Below are positions 8,320-16,529 of a DNA stretch of 64,000 nucleotides, piece by piece. This stretch comes from Mycobacterium sp. OAS707 (GTDB lineage Bacteria; Actinomycetota; Actinomycetes; Mycobacteriales; Mycobacteriaceae). Numbering within the stretch: position 1 is the stretch's first letter; every line of letters begins with the position of its first letter. The DNA lies in assembly GCF_014873705.1 (NCBI RefSeq), contig NZ_JADBDS010000004.1, positions 1 through 64,000 on the forward strand, in the 5' to 3' direction. The notes beneath the pieces were generated by a model that worked only from the letters and a program-made list of their open reading frames with translations, did not search any database and had not been told where the DNA came from. The position numbers and the translations under genes are program-made.

Positions 8320-8883
8320 GTGTCGCAGAGGGCAGCCGCGAGTCGTCCAGGAGGGCGCAGCAGTCGGGTGCTGACCGCGATCTACACGGCGGTCGGCGAG
8401 CTCGTCGGCGAGGGTGCCGACAAGATCAGCTTTCCCCTCATTGCGGAACGGGCCGGTGTCAATCCGACGACGTTGTACCGGCGTTGGAACGACGTCAACG
8501 CACTGCTCGAGGAGGTTGCGGTCGCTGCCCTGACGCGAAGCTCCGAGTCACCGCCCGACACCGGCTCTTTGAAAAAAGACTTGATGGAGTGGGCGGAGAT
8601 CATCGCTCGCGACATCACCCGCCCGGAGCGCACCCGCTATCTGCGCGCGACGGTGTCGGCGCGCCTCGAAATCGTGTCGCGTTGCCCCGTCATGGAGACG
8701 CGTCGTGAGCAGGCGTTGGAGATGGTGCAGCGCGCCCGCGAACGAGGCGAGAGCACCCCGACCGTCGCCCAGATCCTCGACCACGTCATTGCCCCGCTCT
8801 ACCACCGCGTCGCGTTCGCGCTTGAAGTAGAAACCGGATACCCGCGGCAACTTGTCCGCGACGTACTCGCCATGGCCCGTTGA
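8320..8883 (+). CDS. TetR/AcrR family transcriptional regulator
   Basis: 187 residues. An N-terminal helix-turn-helix (about 30-60: F-P-L-I-A-E-R-A-G-V-N-P-T-T-L-Y-R-R-W) is followed by a TetR_C-type ligand-binding domain. The start is GTG at 8320, immediately after the operator cluster, with no clear ribosome site; a leaderless or very short leader is possible. It is divergent from the transporter-epoxide hydrolase fusion and likely represses it and itself until an exported or hydrolysed small molecule binds. Ligand unknown. Confidence 0.9.
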   Translation: MSQRAAASRPGGRSSRVLTAIYTAVGELVGEGADKISFPLIAERAGVNPTTLYRRWNDVNALLEEVAVAALTRSSESPPDTGSLKKDLMEWAEIIARDITRPERTRYLRATVSARLEIVSRCPVMETRREQALEMVQRARERGESTPTVAQILDHVIAPLYHRVAFALEVETGYPRQLVRDVLAMAR

Positions 8884-8995
8884 GTCAGTTTCGACGATCC
8901 TCCTGAGTCTCATCAGCCTCGTGTTTCGCACTAGTTCAATCAGCTCACAGCGTCGCGCCAGCCAGGCCCCGACACTCCCCCGTCGCACCCAAGAT

Positions 8996-9026
8996 CTGTC
9001 GTCCCCGTGCCCTATGTTGGAGCGTC
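8996..9026 (+). promoter_or_regulatory. Promoter of jetC sharing the jetB promoter block
   Basis: CTGTCGTCC (8996-9004), 8-base spacer, TATGTT -10 (9013-9018). CCTATGTTGGAGCGTC (9011-9026) matches the block before jetB at 15 of 16 bases. The upstream part matches the PafBC consensus at only 5 of 9 bases (TGTCG), weaker than for jetB. The predicted start near 9025 gives a leader of about 25 nt. The rest of the 8884-9049 gap shows nothing else. Confidence 0.45.
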
Positions 9027-9049
9027 GATGAGAACCGAGGAAGCCTTTG

Positions 9050-12000
9050 ATGACGACTGAGCAGTTTCACCTGTCCCGACTGCAGGTCATCAACTGGGGC
9101 GTCTTCGACGGCTACCACTCCATTCCGTTCAGCAGCGGCGGCGCACTGATCGCCGGCGCCTCCGGCAGCGGCAAATCCTCACTGCTGGATGCCATTTCGC
9201 TCGGCTTCCTGCCGTTCAACCGCCGCAACTTCAACGCCTCCGGCGACAACACCGCCGCCGGGTCGAGCGCGGGCCGCCGCACCGTCGACAAGTACGTTCG
9301 CGGCGCCTGGGGCCAGCGGTCAGATGGCGGCACCAGCCGGGTGATGTATCTGCGCGGCGACGGCACCGCCTGGTCGGCGGTCGCGGTCACCTACGCCAGC
9401 GACTCCGGACGCACCGTCACCGGCCTGGTGCTCAAGTGGCTGACCGGTGAGTCTCGCAACGACTCCTCGAGCCGCTTCGTGCTCGGCGACGGCGACCTCG
9501 ACATCGAGGACGTCTGCAACCGCTGGGCAGCCGGACGCTTCGACGCGGGCGTCTTCAAGGAGGACTGGCGGTTTTCCACCAAGGTCGAGTCGCAGTATCT
9601 CGCGCAGTTGTACGCCACCATCGGCATCCGCGCCTCCGACGCCGCCCAGCAGCTGCTCGGCAAGGCCAAGTCGCTGAAAAGCGTTGGCGGACTTGAGCAA
9701 TTCGTCCGCGAGTTCATGCTCGACGAACCCGACAGCCTGGCCCGGCTGCCCGAGGCGCTCAAGCAGATCGATCCGCTGGTCGAGGCCCGCGAGCTGTTGG
9801 CCGTCGCGCAGAAGAAGCGCAAGATCCTCGGCGACATCGAGACCATCCAGCAGCGCTACGCCTCCGAGTCCTCGGACCTCGGCATCATCGACCTCGTCGA
9901 CGCGCCGATGGTGCGCGCGTACACCGATCACGTCCGGCTGGCGCAGTGTCCCGCCCAGATCGCGACGCTCGACGGCACCATCGACCAGCTCGAGAACGAG
10001 TACGAGGACGTCACGCGGTCGCTGAATCTGGCCAAAGCAGAAGCGGATTCGCTCAACGCGCAGATCAGCGGCTCCAGCGCCAACATCGCTCCGCTGCAGT
10101 CGCAGGTGACCGCCGCCGAGACCGAGGCCGAGCAGGTCGAGCGCCGTCGCGCCGCCTACGAGGACCTGCTCAACGCGCACGACATCGAGATCCCGGACAC
10201 CGCCGACGAGTTCTGGAACCTGCGTGAGGACCTGCTCGCGCAGGCCACCGAGATGCTGGCCAAGGTCGAACGCAACCGCGAGGCGTCCACCGACGCGGAG
10301 TATGCGCAGAAGTCCGCCCGCATCGCCCGCGATGACGCTGCCAAGGAACTCAAGCGTGTTGAGCACGTCGGCTCTGCGCTGCCGGAGTTCGCGCTCGCGA
10401 TGCGCGACCACATCTGCGCTGAGGTCGGTGCCGACGCCAGCGAGTTGCCCTACATCGCGGAACTTCTGGATCTCAAGTCCGACCAGACGCGCTGGCGCAC
10501 CGCGGTCGAGAAGGTGTTGCGCGGCGCGGGCCTGCGGCTGCTGGTGCCCGACCAGCACTGGGAGAAGGTGCTGCGGTTCGTCAACGAGACCGACATGCGC
10601 GGCCGGCTGCAGCTGCACCACGTGCGGGCGAAGTACCTCGGCGCCGAACCCGTCGAACCCGAGCCGAATACGTTGGCAGGCAAGCTGTTTGCCGTCGATC
10701 CTTCGCATCCCTGCGCCGCCGAGGCCGTCGACGTCATCACCAACGCCGGTGACCACGTCTGCGTCGACACTCCCGACGTGTTCGACCGGTTCCGCCGCGC
10801 GGTCACCGACACCGGGCTGTACAAGGACTCCGACCGGCTGGCCATCAAGGACGACCGGCGCCCCGTCAAGCAGTCCGAATATCTGTACCAGGGCGACGTC
10901 ACGGCCAAGATCAACGCGCTGACCGTCGAGCTGGCAGCCGCCGAGGAGGCCTACCAGAAGGCGCGGCGGGTCGCCGACGACATCGCCGCGCAGCGCCAGC
11001 AGTGGCGCGACCGCGCGGCGGCGTGCAAGGCGATCTGCGAGCAGTACCCGCAGTGGAGCCAGATCGACACCGAGACCGCCGACGGGCACGCCGAGCGACT
11101 GCGCGAGCAGTACGAGCTGCTGATGGCCGAGAACCCCGACCTCGATGCGCTCAACGCCCGCGCCGACGAATGTTGGTCGCAGATACAGAAATTCATGACG
11201 CGTCGCGGTGCGATCCAGATCCGGCGGGACGCCCTCGATGAGCGCCGCACCCGGCTGATGGAACTGGCCGAGCGGCTGTCACCGGCGTTCGTGTCCGAGC
11301 CGCTGACCGAGTTGTTGAACCGCTACGCCGCTGCGCTGCCCGTGTCGTTGGAGTTGCTCGATCCCGAACCGCACCGCGACGCGTTGTTCACCGCGATCAA
11401 GAAGGAACGCGAACAACTGCGTGAGAGCCGGCGGCGCTCGTACGACGAACTGGCGCGCATTCTCAACACGTTCGACACGTCGTTCCCCGACGCGATCCCG
11501 AACGACAGCGATGATTTCGATGAGCGCGTGCACGATTACGTCGCGCTGTGCAAGCACATCGATGAGCGCGAACTGCCCGAGGCCTACGAGCGAATGATGC
11601 GGCTGGTCACCGAGCAGGCGCCGGACGCGATCCTGACGCTGCACCGCGTCGCCGAGCAGGAGGCGCGGCGGATCAGCGACCAGATCGACCGCGTCAACAC
11701 GGGTTTGGGCGCGGTGGAGTTCAACCGGGGCACTCGGTTGACGCTGCGGGCGACACCCAGGCATCTGCCCGCCGTGGCCGAGCTGACCGAAATTGTGCGG
11801 TCGATCTCGCGGCGCATCGCGGAGGTCGGGTTGGGCGACAAGCAAGCGATCCTGGACCAGTACGCCGACATTCTGCGGCTGCGCAACCGGCTGGCGTCGA
11901 CGGCGCCGGAGGACAAGGCGTGGACGCGCGATGCACTGGATGTGCGCAACCGGTTCACGTTCGACTGCGCGGAGTGGGACGTGGCCAACGACGAGTTGAT

Positions 12001-12412
12001 CCGCACGCACAGCAATGCTGGCGACAACTCCGGTGGTGAGCAGGAGAAGCTGATGGCGTTCTGCCTCGCCGGCGCGCTGAGCTTCAACCTGGCCAGCCCC
12101 GAAAGTGCCGACAACAAGCCGGTTTTCGCGCAGCTGATGCTCGACGAGGCGTTCAGCAAGTCCGACCCGCAGTTCGCGCAGCAGGCGCTGCAGGCATTCC
12201 GCAAGTTCGGCTTCCAGCTGGTGATCGTCGCGACGGTGCAGAACGCCACCACGATCCAGCCCTACATCGACAGCGTGGTGATGGTGTCGAAGACCGAGCC
12301 GACGGGCCGCAACGCCCGCCCGGTCGCATCAGTCGCGACGAGGACGATCTCGGAGTTCACCTCGCTACGACGAGAGATGCGGGCCAAAGACCGGGTGCCT
12401 GCCGGGGTGTGA
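9050..12412 (+). CDS. jetC: JetC/MksB SMC-like ATPase of a Wadjet system
   Basis: 1120 residues. Walker A G36-A-S-G-S-G-K-S43 at the N-terminus, long coiled-coil arms (about 280-450 and 600-900, rich in A/E/R/Q heptads) around a central hinge-like region (about 460-600), then ABC signature S994-G-G-E-Q and Walker B L-M-L-D1032-E1033 with D-loop near S-K-S-D. This is the MukB/MksB/JetC family (related to mycobacterial MksB/EptC, which restricts plasmids). ATG at 9050 follows GAGGAAG (9037-9043); an in-frame TTG at 9047 is less likely. Works as an ATP-driven loop extruder with JetA and JetB. No JetD topoisomerase-like nuclease follows; the next gene is convergent. Confidence 0.93.
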   Translation: MTTEQFHLSRLQVINWGVFDGYHSIPFSSGGALIAGASGSGKSSLLDAISLGFLPFNRRNFNASGDNTAAGSSAGRRTVDKYVRGAWGQRSDGGTSRVMYLRGDGTAWSAVAVTYASDSGRTVTGLVLKWLTGESRNDSSSRFVLGDGDLDIEDVCNRWAAGRFDAGVFKEDWRFSTKVESQYLAQLYATIGIRASDAAQQLLGKAKSLKSVGGLEQFVREFMLDEPDSLARLPEALKQIDPLVEARELLAVAQKKRKILGDIETIQQRYASESSDLGIIDLVDAPMVRAYTDHVRLAQCPAQIATLDGTIDQLENEYEDVTRSLNLAKAEADSLNAQISGSSANIAPLQSQVTAAETEAEQVERRRAAYEDLLNAHDIEIPDTADEFWNLREDLLAQATEMLAKVERNREASTDAEYAQKSARIARDDAAKELKRVEHVGSALPEFALAMRDHICAEVGADASELPYIAELLDLKSDQTRWRTAVEKVLRGAGLRLLVPDQHWEKVLRFVNETDMRGRLQLHHVRAKYLGAEPVEPEPNTLAGKLFAVDPSHPCAAEAVDVITNAGDHVCVDTPDVFDRFRRAVTDTGLYKDSDRLAIKDDRRPVKQSEYLYQGDVTAKINALTVELAAAEEAYQKARRVADDIAAQRQQWRDRAAACKAICEQYPQWSQIDTETADGHAERLREQYELLMAENPDLDALNARADECWSQIQKFMTRRGAIQIRRDALDERRTRLMELAERLSPAFVSEPLTELLNRYAAALPVSLELLDPEPHRDALFTAIKKEREQLRESRRRSYDELARILNTFDTSFPDAIPNDSDDFDERVHDYVALCKHIDERELPEAYERMMRLVTEQAPDAILTLHRVAEQEARRISDQIDRVNTGLGAVEFNRGTRLTLRATPRHLPAVAELTEIVRSISRRIAEVGLGDKQAILDQYADILRLRNRLASTAPEDKAWTRDALDVRNRFTFDCAEWDVANDELIRTHSNAGDNSGGEQEKLMAFCLAGALSFNLASPESADNKPVFAQLMLDEAFSKSDPQFAQQALQAFRKFGFQLVIVATVQNATTIQPYIDSVVMVSKTEPTGRNARPVASVATRTISEFTSLRREMRAKDRVPAGV

Positions 12413-12429
12413 CGCTCTGATCGTGGCTT

Positions 12430-12897
12430 CTAGTTCGAGTCTTGCGCATAGGCTTCCAATTGCTTGAGCTTCTCCGGGTCGAGATAGAGAAACTCCCATT
12501 GGATGCCGTCGGGATCGGCGAAGTCGAACATCGAGCCCATACCCTGAGCGGTCCGGATTTCCGACCGTTTGACCTTCTGAAGGTCGAGCCAACGCGTCCA
12601 CCGTTGAAGATCCTCCGACGACTGAGCAACTAGCGCGAGATGGTCTAAGCCGGTGGAGGTTGGGTCGAACTGGGCACCCCCGTTGCGGCTGTGCTCATAG
12701 AGATCGATTATCAGCGAACCGATTACCACGACAGCCATGCGGCCGGAAAACGCGGGACTGTCTCCGTCGTACGGGATGCGCGCCAGTATTGCTCCGAGGA
12801 CATCACAGTAGAAACTGATGCTGCGCTCGAGATTCGCCACTGACAGTCCAAGATGGCTCAGGCCCACTTGGTCGGGACGGTCGAGTGTGCGCTCCAT
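12430..12897 (-). CDS. VOC-family (glyoxalase/dioxygenase fold) protein
   Basis: 155 residues with two beta-alpha-beta-beta-beta modules. The first begins H-L-G-L-S-V (His15) with E-R-S-I-S-F-Y-C-D-V-L-G; the second has L-D-H-L-A-L-V and ends F-A-D-P-D-G-I-Q-W-E-F, giving the usual His/Glu metal ligands. The start MERTL at 12897 is chosen because the N-terminus then begins just before the first module, whereas the longer frame adds unrelated sequence. Substrate unknown. Convergent with jetC (17 bp), divergent from the reductase at 13037. Confidence 0.82.
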   Translation of the reverse strand: MERTLDRPDQVGLSHLGLSVANLERSISFYCDVLGAILARIPYDGDSPAFSGRMAVVVIGSLIIDLYEHSRNGGAQFDPTSTGLDHLALVAQSSEDLQRWTRWLDLQKVKRSEIRTAQGMGSMFDFADPDGIQWEFLYLDPEKLKQLEAYAQDSN

Positions 12898-13036
12898 GGA
12901 GTAGATGCTGCCACTCGGGCTACGGCGATCGAAGTTTTTGCAATGGGAATCGAGCTTGTCCTCGGTTGACTCATTGCCCTGCCCAGCACTGCGACAAGCC
13001 GGATAGTAAACGTAGCGACGAAGTGGGGGACCGGAG

Positions 13037-14164
13037 ATGGCGCAACCCTCGGCATCTGAACTCAGCGTCCTGATCGTCGGTGGATCGGGCCTGGCCGGCG
13101 GGCGGATCGCCTCCGCGCTGCTGGACTGTCCCGACGTCTCTGTCGTGTTGGCCGCCCGCAGTGCAGCCCCGCTCCAGCGAGCCGCTGCGGAACTGGCATC
13201 GAAACACAACGCTGACCGCATCTCCACGACGGTCGTCGATGCCACGGACCCGGCTAGCTTGTCGCGTGCGATCGACGGCTCACAAATCGTCGTAATAGCC
13301 GCCCACGTCAAGGAATTCGGGGCCGTCGTCGCAGAGGCCGCCATCACCGCCGGAGCCGACGTGGTATCCATCAACGCCTCGCGGACACCTCATCCCATGG
13401 AACCGCTTCGGGCTGACGCCGAGAGGTCAGGACGCTGCCTGGTCACCGACGCCGGAATGTCACCAGGCCTGCCGGCATTCTTGATGCGCCTCGCCGGTGG
13501 TCGACTCGATCGAATGGAGACCGTCTTCGTCGGTGGCGCTGTGAGCAATCCAAACGGCTGGCCCCCTGACACGACAACAGAGATCGTCGAGGAACTCCCC
13601 CACCTCGAACCGCTCCTGTGGCGCGACGGATCATGGCAACGGCGCCGCGTCGGCGGCGCCCTCGACGGACGATCATTCGACCTAGGGCCGGCATGGGGCC
13701 GTCGACGCTGCTCCCTACTGTTCGCCGAAGAGCTGCGCGACATCCCGCCGCTCTTCCCGTCACTGCGTGAAGCCGCCAATTTCGGCTCAGTGAACCGCTT
13801 CGTTGATTCTGTCGCGTTGCCAACGGCGTTGATGACCATGAAGGTCGCGCCTAATAGGGTGCGTGAGCCCGCGAGTCGGCTGCTCAGATGGGGCATGCGG
13901 AGTTTCGCCCGCCCACCGTTCGGCGCGATCTTGGTTGTCGAGGCCACCGGTGAGGTCGACGGCGCGCCCGGCCGAATTCGTGTGAGCGTCAGCCACGAAG
14001 ACGAGTACACGGCCACCGGCCTCGTAGTCGCCGCCTACATTTCGCAGTGGGCGGACCCACAGTGTCCTTCGGCGCGTACGCCGGGCCTGCATCCGATGGG
14101 CCTGATTGTTGAGCCCGAATCGTTCCTGCAGCAACTCGCGAAGCGGGGCTTTGGCATCGCCTAG
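13037..14164 (+). CDS. Saccharopine-dehydrogenase-like NAD(P)-binding protein
   Basis: 375 residues. A Rossmann fold begins at once (V-L-I-V-G-G-S-G-L-A-G-G-R, about 11-23) and is followed by A-A-R-S and V-D-A-T-D segments typical of the saccharopine dehydrogenase N-terminal domain. The C-terminal half carries a reductase-type domain with V-E-A-T-G-E-V-D-G. Homologues act on lysine pathway intermediates or, in mycobacteria, as trans-acting enoyl reductases; nothing here fixes the substrate. ATG at 13037 follows a GGGGGACCGGAG purine stretch. Upstream 139 bp separates it from the divergent VOC gene. Confidence 0.8.
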   Translation: MAQPSASELSVLIVGGSGLAGGRIASALLDCPDVSVVLAARSAAPLQRAAAELASKHNADRISTTVVDATDPASLSRAIDGSQIVVIAAHVKEFGAVVAEAAITAGADVVSINASRTPHPMEPLRADAERSGRCLVTDAGMSPGLPAFLMRLAGGRLDRMETVFVGGAVSNPNGWPPDTTTEIVEELPHLEPLLWRDGSWQRRRVGGALDGRSFDLGPAWGRRRCSLLFAEELRDIPPLFPSLREAANFGSVNRFVDSVALPTALMTMKVAPNRVREPASRLLRWGMRSFARPPFGAILVVEATGEVDGAPGRIRVSVSHEDEYTATGLVVAAYISQWADPQCPSARTPGLHPMGLIVEPESFLQQLAKRGFGIA

Positions 14165-14348
14165 AGGCTCGCCTATTTCGAAACGGCCGTCAGTGCAGCT
14201 AGGGCCTGATTATCTGACCGCAGGCCGTCTCCGGTGTGGCTGGCAATCGATTGAGTTGCAAGTCGCGCGGAACTCGTTCAATCGGGATTATCGCCTTCTG
14301 CGCACCGCTTACCATTTCGGGGGCAATCTTGATCGGGGGGACGGACCG

Positions 14349-15161
14349 ATGCTCGAAATTGTCGACAGAGGGTCTTGCACTGACGCTCATCCGACGCCGC
14401 TGTTGTTTGTCCACGGCGCATGTCATGCGGCGTGGTGCTGGGACGAGCATTTCCTCGGCTTTTTCGCCGACAAGGGCTATCGTTCGGTCGCCCTGAGCCT
14501 GCGTGGCCACGGCGCAAGCTCCAACTCGAAACCACTGCGCAACTGTTCAATTGCCGACTTTCTCGACGATCTGGTTTGTGTGGCCGGCAGCCTTCCAGCG
14601 ACACCCGTGGTGGTCGGTCATTCGCAGGGTGGCTTCGTGGTGCAGAAGTATTTGGAGTCACACCGTGCGCCTGCCGCCGTATTGCTCGCGTCCACCCCAC
14701 CTCAGGGTGCAGCTGCAGGGCTCGCCCGATCTGTTGGAAGCCAGTTGCGCATGATGGCACAGCAGCCGTGGCTCAGTGCAAAAGCCGTAATGACCGGTAG
14801 AACGCCGCCTGCCGTGGAAGTCACCGATGCGCGGGTTCGCGATGTGTTCTTTTCGCCGGGAACGCCCGGCGCCCTCGTCACCCAATATATGGAGCGCCTC
14901 CAAGCGGAGATAAGCGCACGAGCACTTCTCGACATGATGTTTCTGAATCTGCCCAAGCCACAACGGGTAACGACGCCCATGCTTGTGCTCGGTGCACAAC
15001 GCGATGGCAGCGTTACCGAACGTGAACTGCACGCCACCGCGCGCGCCTACCGCACACGGGCAGAAGTCTTCCCCGACATGGGGCACGACATGATGCTCGA
15101 GCCCGGATGGCAGTCAGTCGCCGAAAGAATCGACAGTTGGCTTGGCGGCCAAGGACTCTAG
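14349..15161 (+). CDS. Alpha/beta hydrolase (paralogue A)
   Basis: 270 residues. L-F-V-H-G-A (oxyanion region, His22), nucleophile elbow G-H-S92-Q-G-G, acid region L-V-L-G-A-Q-R-D, and catalytic His in D-M-G-H-D-M-M. Serine nucleophile makes an esterase, lipase or carbon-carbon hydrolase likely; substrate unknown. It is a close paralogue of the protein at 20884-21666 (shared blocks W-C-W-D-E-H-F-L and A-L-S-L-R-G-H-G-A-S, and identical M-M-L-E-P-G-W near the end). ATG at 14349 follows a GGGGGGACGG stretch; upstream in-frame codons are not homologous between the paralogues, supporting this start. Confidence 0.88.
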   Translation: MLEIVDRGSCTDAHPTPLLFVHGACHAAWCWDEHFLGFFADKGYRSVALSLRGHGASSNSKPLRNCSIADFLDDLVCVAGSLPATPVVVGHSQGGFVVQKYLESHRAPAAVLLASTPPQGAAAGLARSVGSQLRMMAQQPWLSAKAVMTGRTPPAVEVTDARVRDVFFSPGTPGALVTQYMERLQAEISARALLDMMFLNLPKPQRVTTPMLVLGAQRDGSVTERELHATARAYRTRAEVFPDMGHDMMLEPGWQSVAERIDSWLGGQGL

Positions 15162-15197
15162 CGGCCGCGAAGTTTCGGCATGATGGCCGCCGGGCAT

Positions 15198-15458
15198 ATG
15201 AGGCGCATGGACAAGCTCGACCGACTTCGGCGTGCACAACGGCGGATCGTCAAAGTTCAGCGGCGCGTGTGGCTTGCGCAGGCGCTGATCTGGCCCACAG
15301 TCATTGCCGCTGTTTCCGCGGCCGGGGCTCTGCTCTACCTGCTGTGGCGGCGCCGGTCGCCTGATGGACGGCACGTGCTGCCGCAGACGCCGGGGGATCA
15401 CGAGACGGGCACGCTGCGCGTTGAGGCCGACGGCCGGCTTTCGGCGGCTGAGGCATGA
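15198..15458 (+). CDS. Small single-pass membrane protein
   Basis: About 86 residues: a basic N-terminal helix (repeated R-R-x-Q-R-R), one hydrophobic segment (about 28-48), then a short tail with R-R-R-S-P-D-G. Possible starts are ATG at 15180, 15183, 15198 and 15207; 15198 is a compromise, having a modest CGCCGGG upstream. No recognised domain. It lies 36 bp after hydrolase A on the same strand and could be co-transcribed. Reality supported mainly by the clean basic-TM-polar architecture. Confidence 0.5.
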   Translation: MRRMDKLDRLRRAQRRIVKVQRRVWLAQALIWPTVIAAVSAAGALLYLLWRRRSPDGRHVLPQTPGDHETGTLRVEADGRLSAAEA

Positions 15459-15543
15459 GGCCACTGGGGGTTGCCTAGCCGGAGCGCGACGACATCGGTT
15501 CGGCGGCCATCCCGGCTGTCACAAAAAGCACACCTCAGAGGCC

Positions 15544-15549
15544 TAGGCT
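15544..15549 (+). promoter_or_regulatory. -10 element for a leaderless transcript
   Basis: TAGGCT fits the mycobacterial TAnnnT -10. Seven bases separate it from the ATG at 15557, so the transcript probably starts at the A of the start codon. There is no good ribosome-binding sequence in this gap, which agrees with leaderless initiation. Confidence 0.5.
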
Positions 15550-15556
15550 GTTGTCA

Positions 15557-16510
15557 ATGGCCGCAGCTTTTGATCTGCGTCGTTTGAATGTGCCGGTCGT
15601 TCAGGCCGGCATGGGTACCGTCGCGGGCCACGAGCTCGCGGCAGCAGTTTCGGAGGCAGGCGGTCTCGGAACGATCGCTGGCGCCCGCGCGGACATTGCA
15701 AAGGAAATTGCGGCCGCGCGCAGGCTCACCGGACGGCCGATCGCAGTGAACCTACTGCTGCCCTTCCTGCGGCCCGGTGACCTCGAGGCCGCCGCTGGCG
15801 CCGACGTCATTGTGACTTTTTGGGGTGTTCCTCGCAGGCTGGCCGCCACGACGTGGATCCATCAGTGCGGGTCCGTCGACGAGGCCAAGGCGGCCGCCGC
15901 CGCGGGCGCGGACGCCGTGATCGCACAAGGCGTCGAAGCCGGTGGCCATGTCCGCGGGACCGTTCCGGCGCTCGAGCTACTCGAACAGATACGGGCCGCG
16001 GTGACGATACCTGTTCTGATGGCAGGCGGAATCGTAGATGCCGACGGTGTCGGAGAAACGCTCGACGCCGGTGCCGTTGCCGCGGTAGTCGGTACTCGTT
16101 TCCTGTTGAGCGAAGAGTGTCACGCGCATGCGGAGTACAAGAAGCGGTGCATCGAAGCCAACGAAACGGTGCTGACCGAACTCTTCGGACTGGGCTGGCC
16201 CGACGCGCCGCACCGGGTGATCCCCAACGCCGCGACCCGCCGCTGGTTGGGGCGCGACAAACGAGGTCCGCGTTGGATTCGAACCGCGAATCGAGTCGCG
16301 ACGCGGATGGCCAACGTTGTGCCGGAATCAGCCCAAAACCGTGCTGTCAGAGCGCAATTGCCCGGCCTTTCTTTTTTGATGGCGCAGCCGCCGACCGATG
16401 ACGGTCCCGCCGCCCTTGTCGAGAACCGTCCGCTGTATGCCGGGACGAACGTCGGCCGCATTACCGATATCCGCCCGGCCGCGGAACTCGTCAGCCTGCT
16501 GACTCCGTGA
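15557..16510 (+). CDS. Nitronate monooxygenase-family FMN enzyme
   Basis: 317 residues in a TIM-barrel pattern: V-V-Q-A-G-M-G at the first strand (about 14-20), G-L-G-T-I-A-G, a V-E-A-G-G-H motif (His near 134, catalytic position in class I nitronate monooxygenases and FabK-like enzymes), then V-L-M-A-G-G-I and V-V-G-T-R-F-L, the FMN phosphate-binding strands. Oxidises alkyl nitronates such as propionate-3-nitronate or a related substrate. Start at ATG 15557 rather than the in-frame TTG 15551 because of the leaderless -10. Convergent with the cyclase at 16530. Confidence 0.85.
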   Translation: MAAAFDLRRLNVPVVQAGMGTVAGHELAAAVSEAGGLGTIAGARADIAKEIAAARRLTGRPIAVNLLLPFLRPGDLEAAAGADVIVTFWGVPRRLAATTWIHQCGSVDEAKAAAAAGADAVIAQGVEAGGHVRGTVPALELLEQIRAAVTIPVLMAGGIVDADGVGETLDAGAVAAVVGTRFLLSEECHAHAEYKKRCIEANETVLTELFGLGWPDAPHRVIPNAATRRWLGRDKRGPRWIRTANRVATRMANVVPESAQNRAVRAQLPGLSFLMAQPPTDDGPAALVENRPLYAGTNVGRITDIRPAAELVSLLTP

Positions 16511-16529
16511 CGCCACGCGATGGAGTCTC

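Noticed and set aside
9320..11089. 589-residue open frame antisense to jetC
   Set aside because: Low-complexity Gly/Val/Arg/Leu composition typical of the reverse complement of a high-GC gene; no domain, no RBS, and it lies wholly inside jetC.
12413..13036. JetD nuclease after jetC
   Set aside because: The region after jetC holds only the minus-strand VOC protein and an intergenic gap; none of the window's proteins looks like DUF3322/DUF2220.
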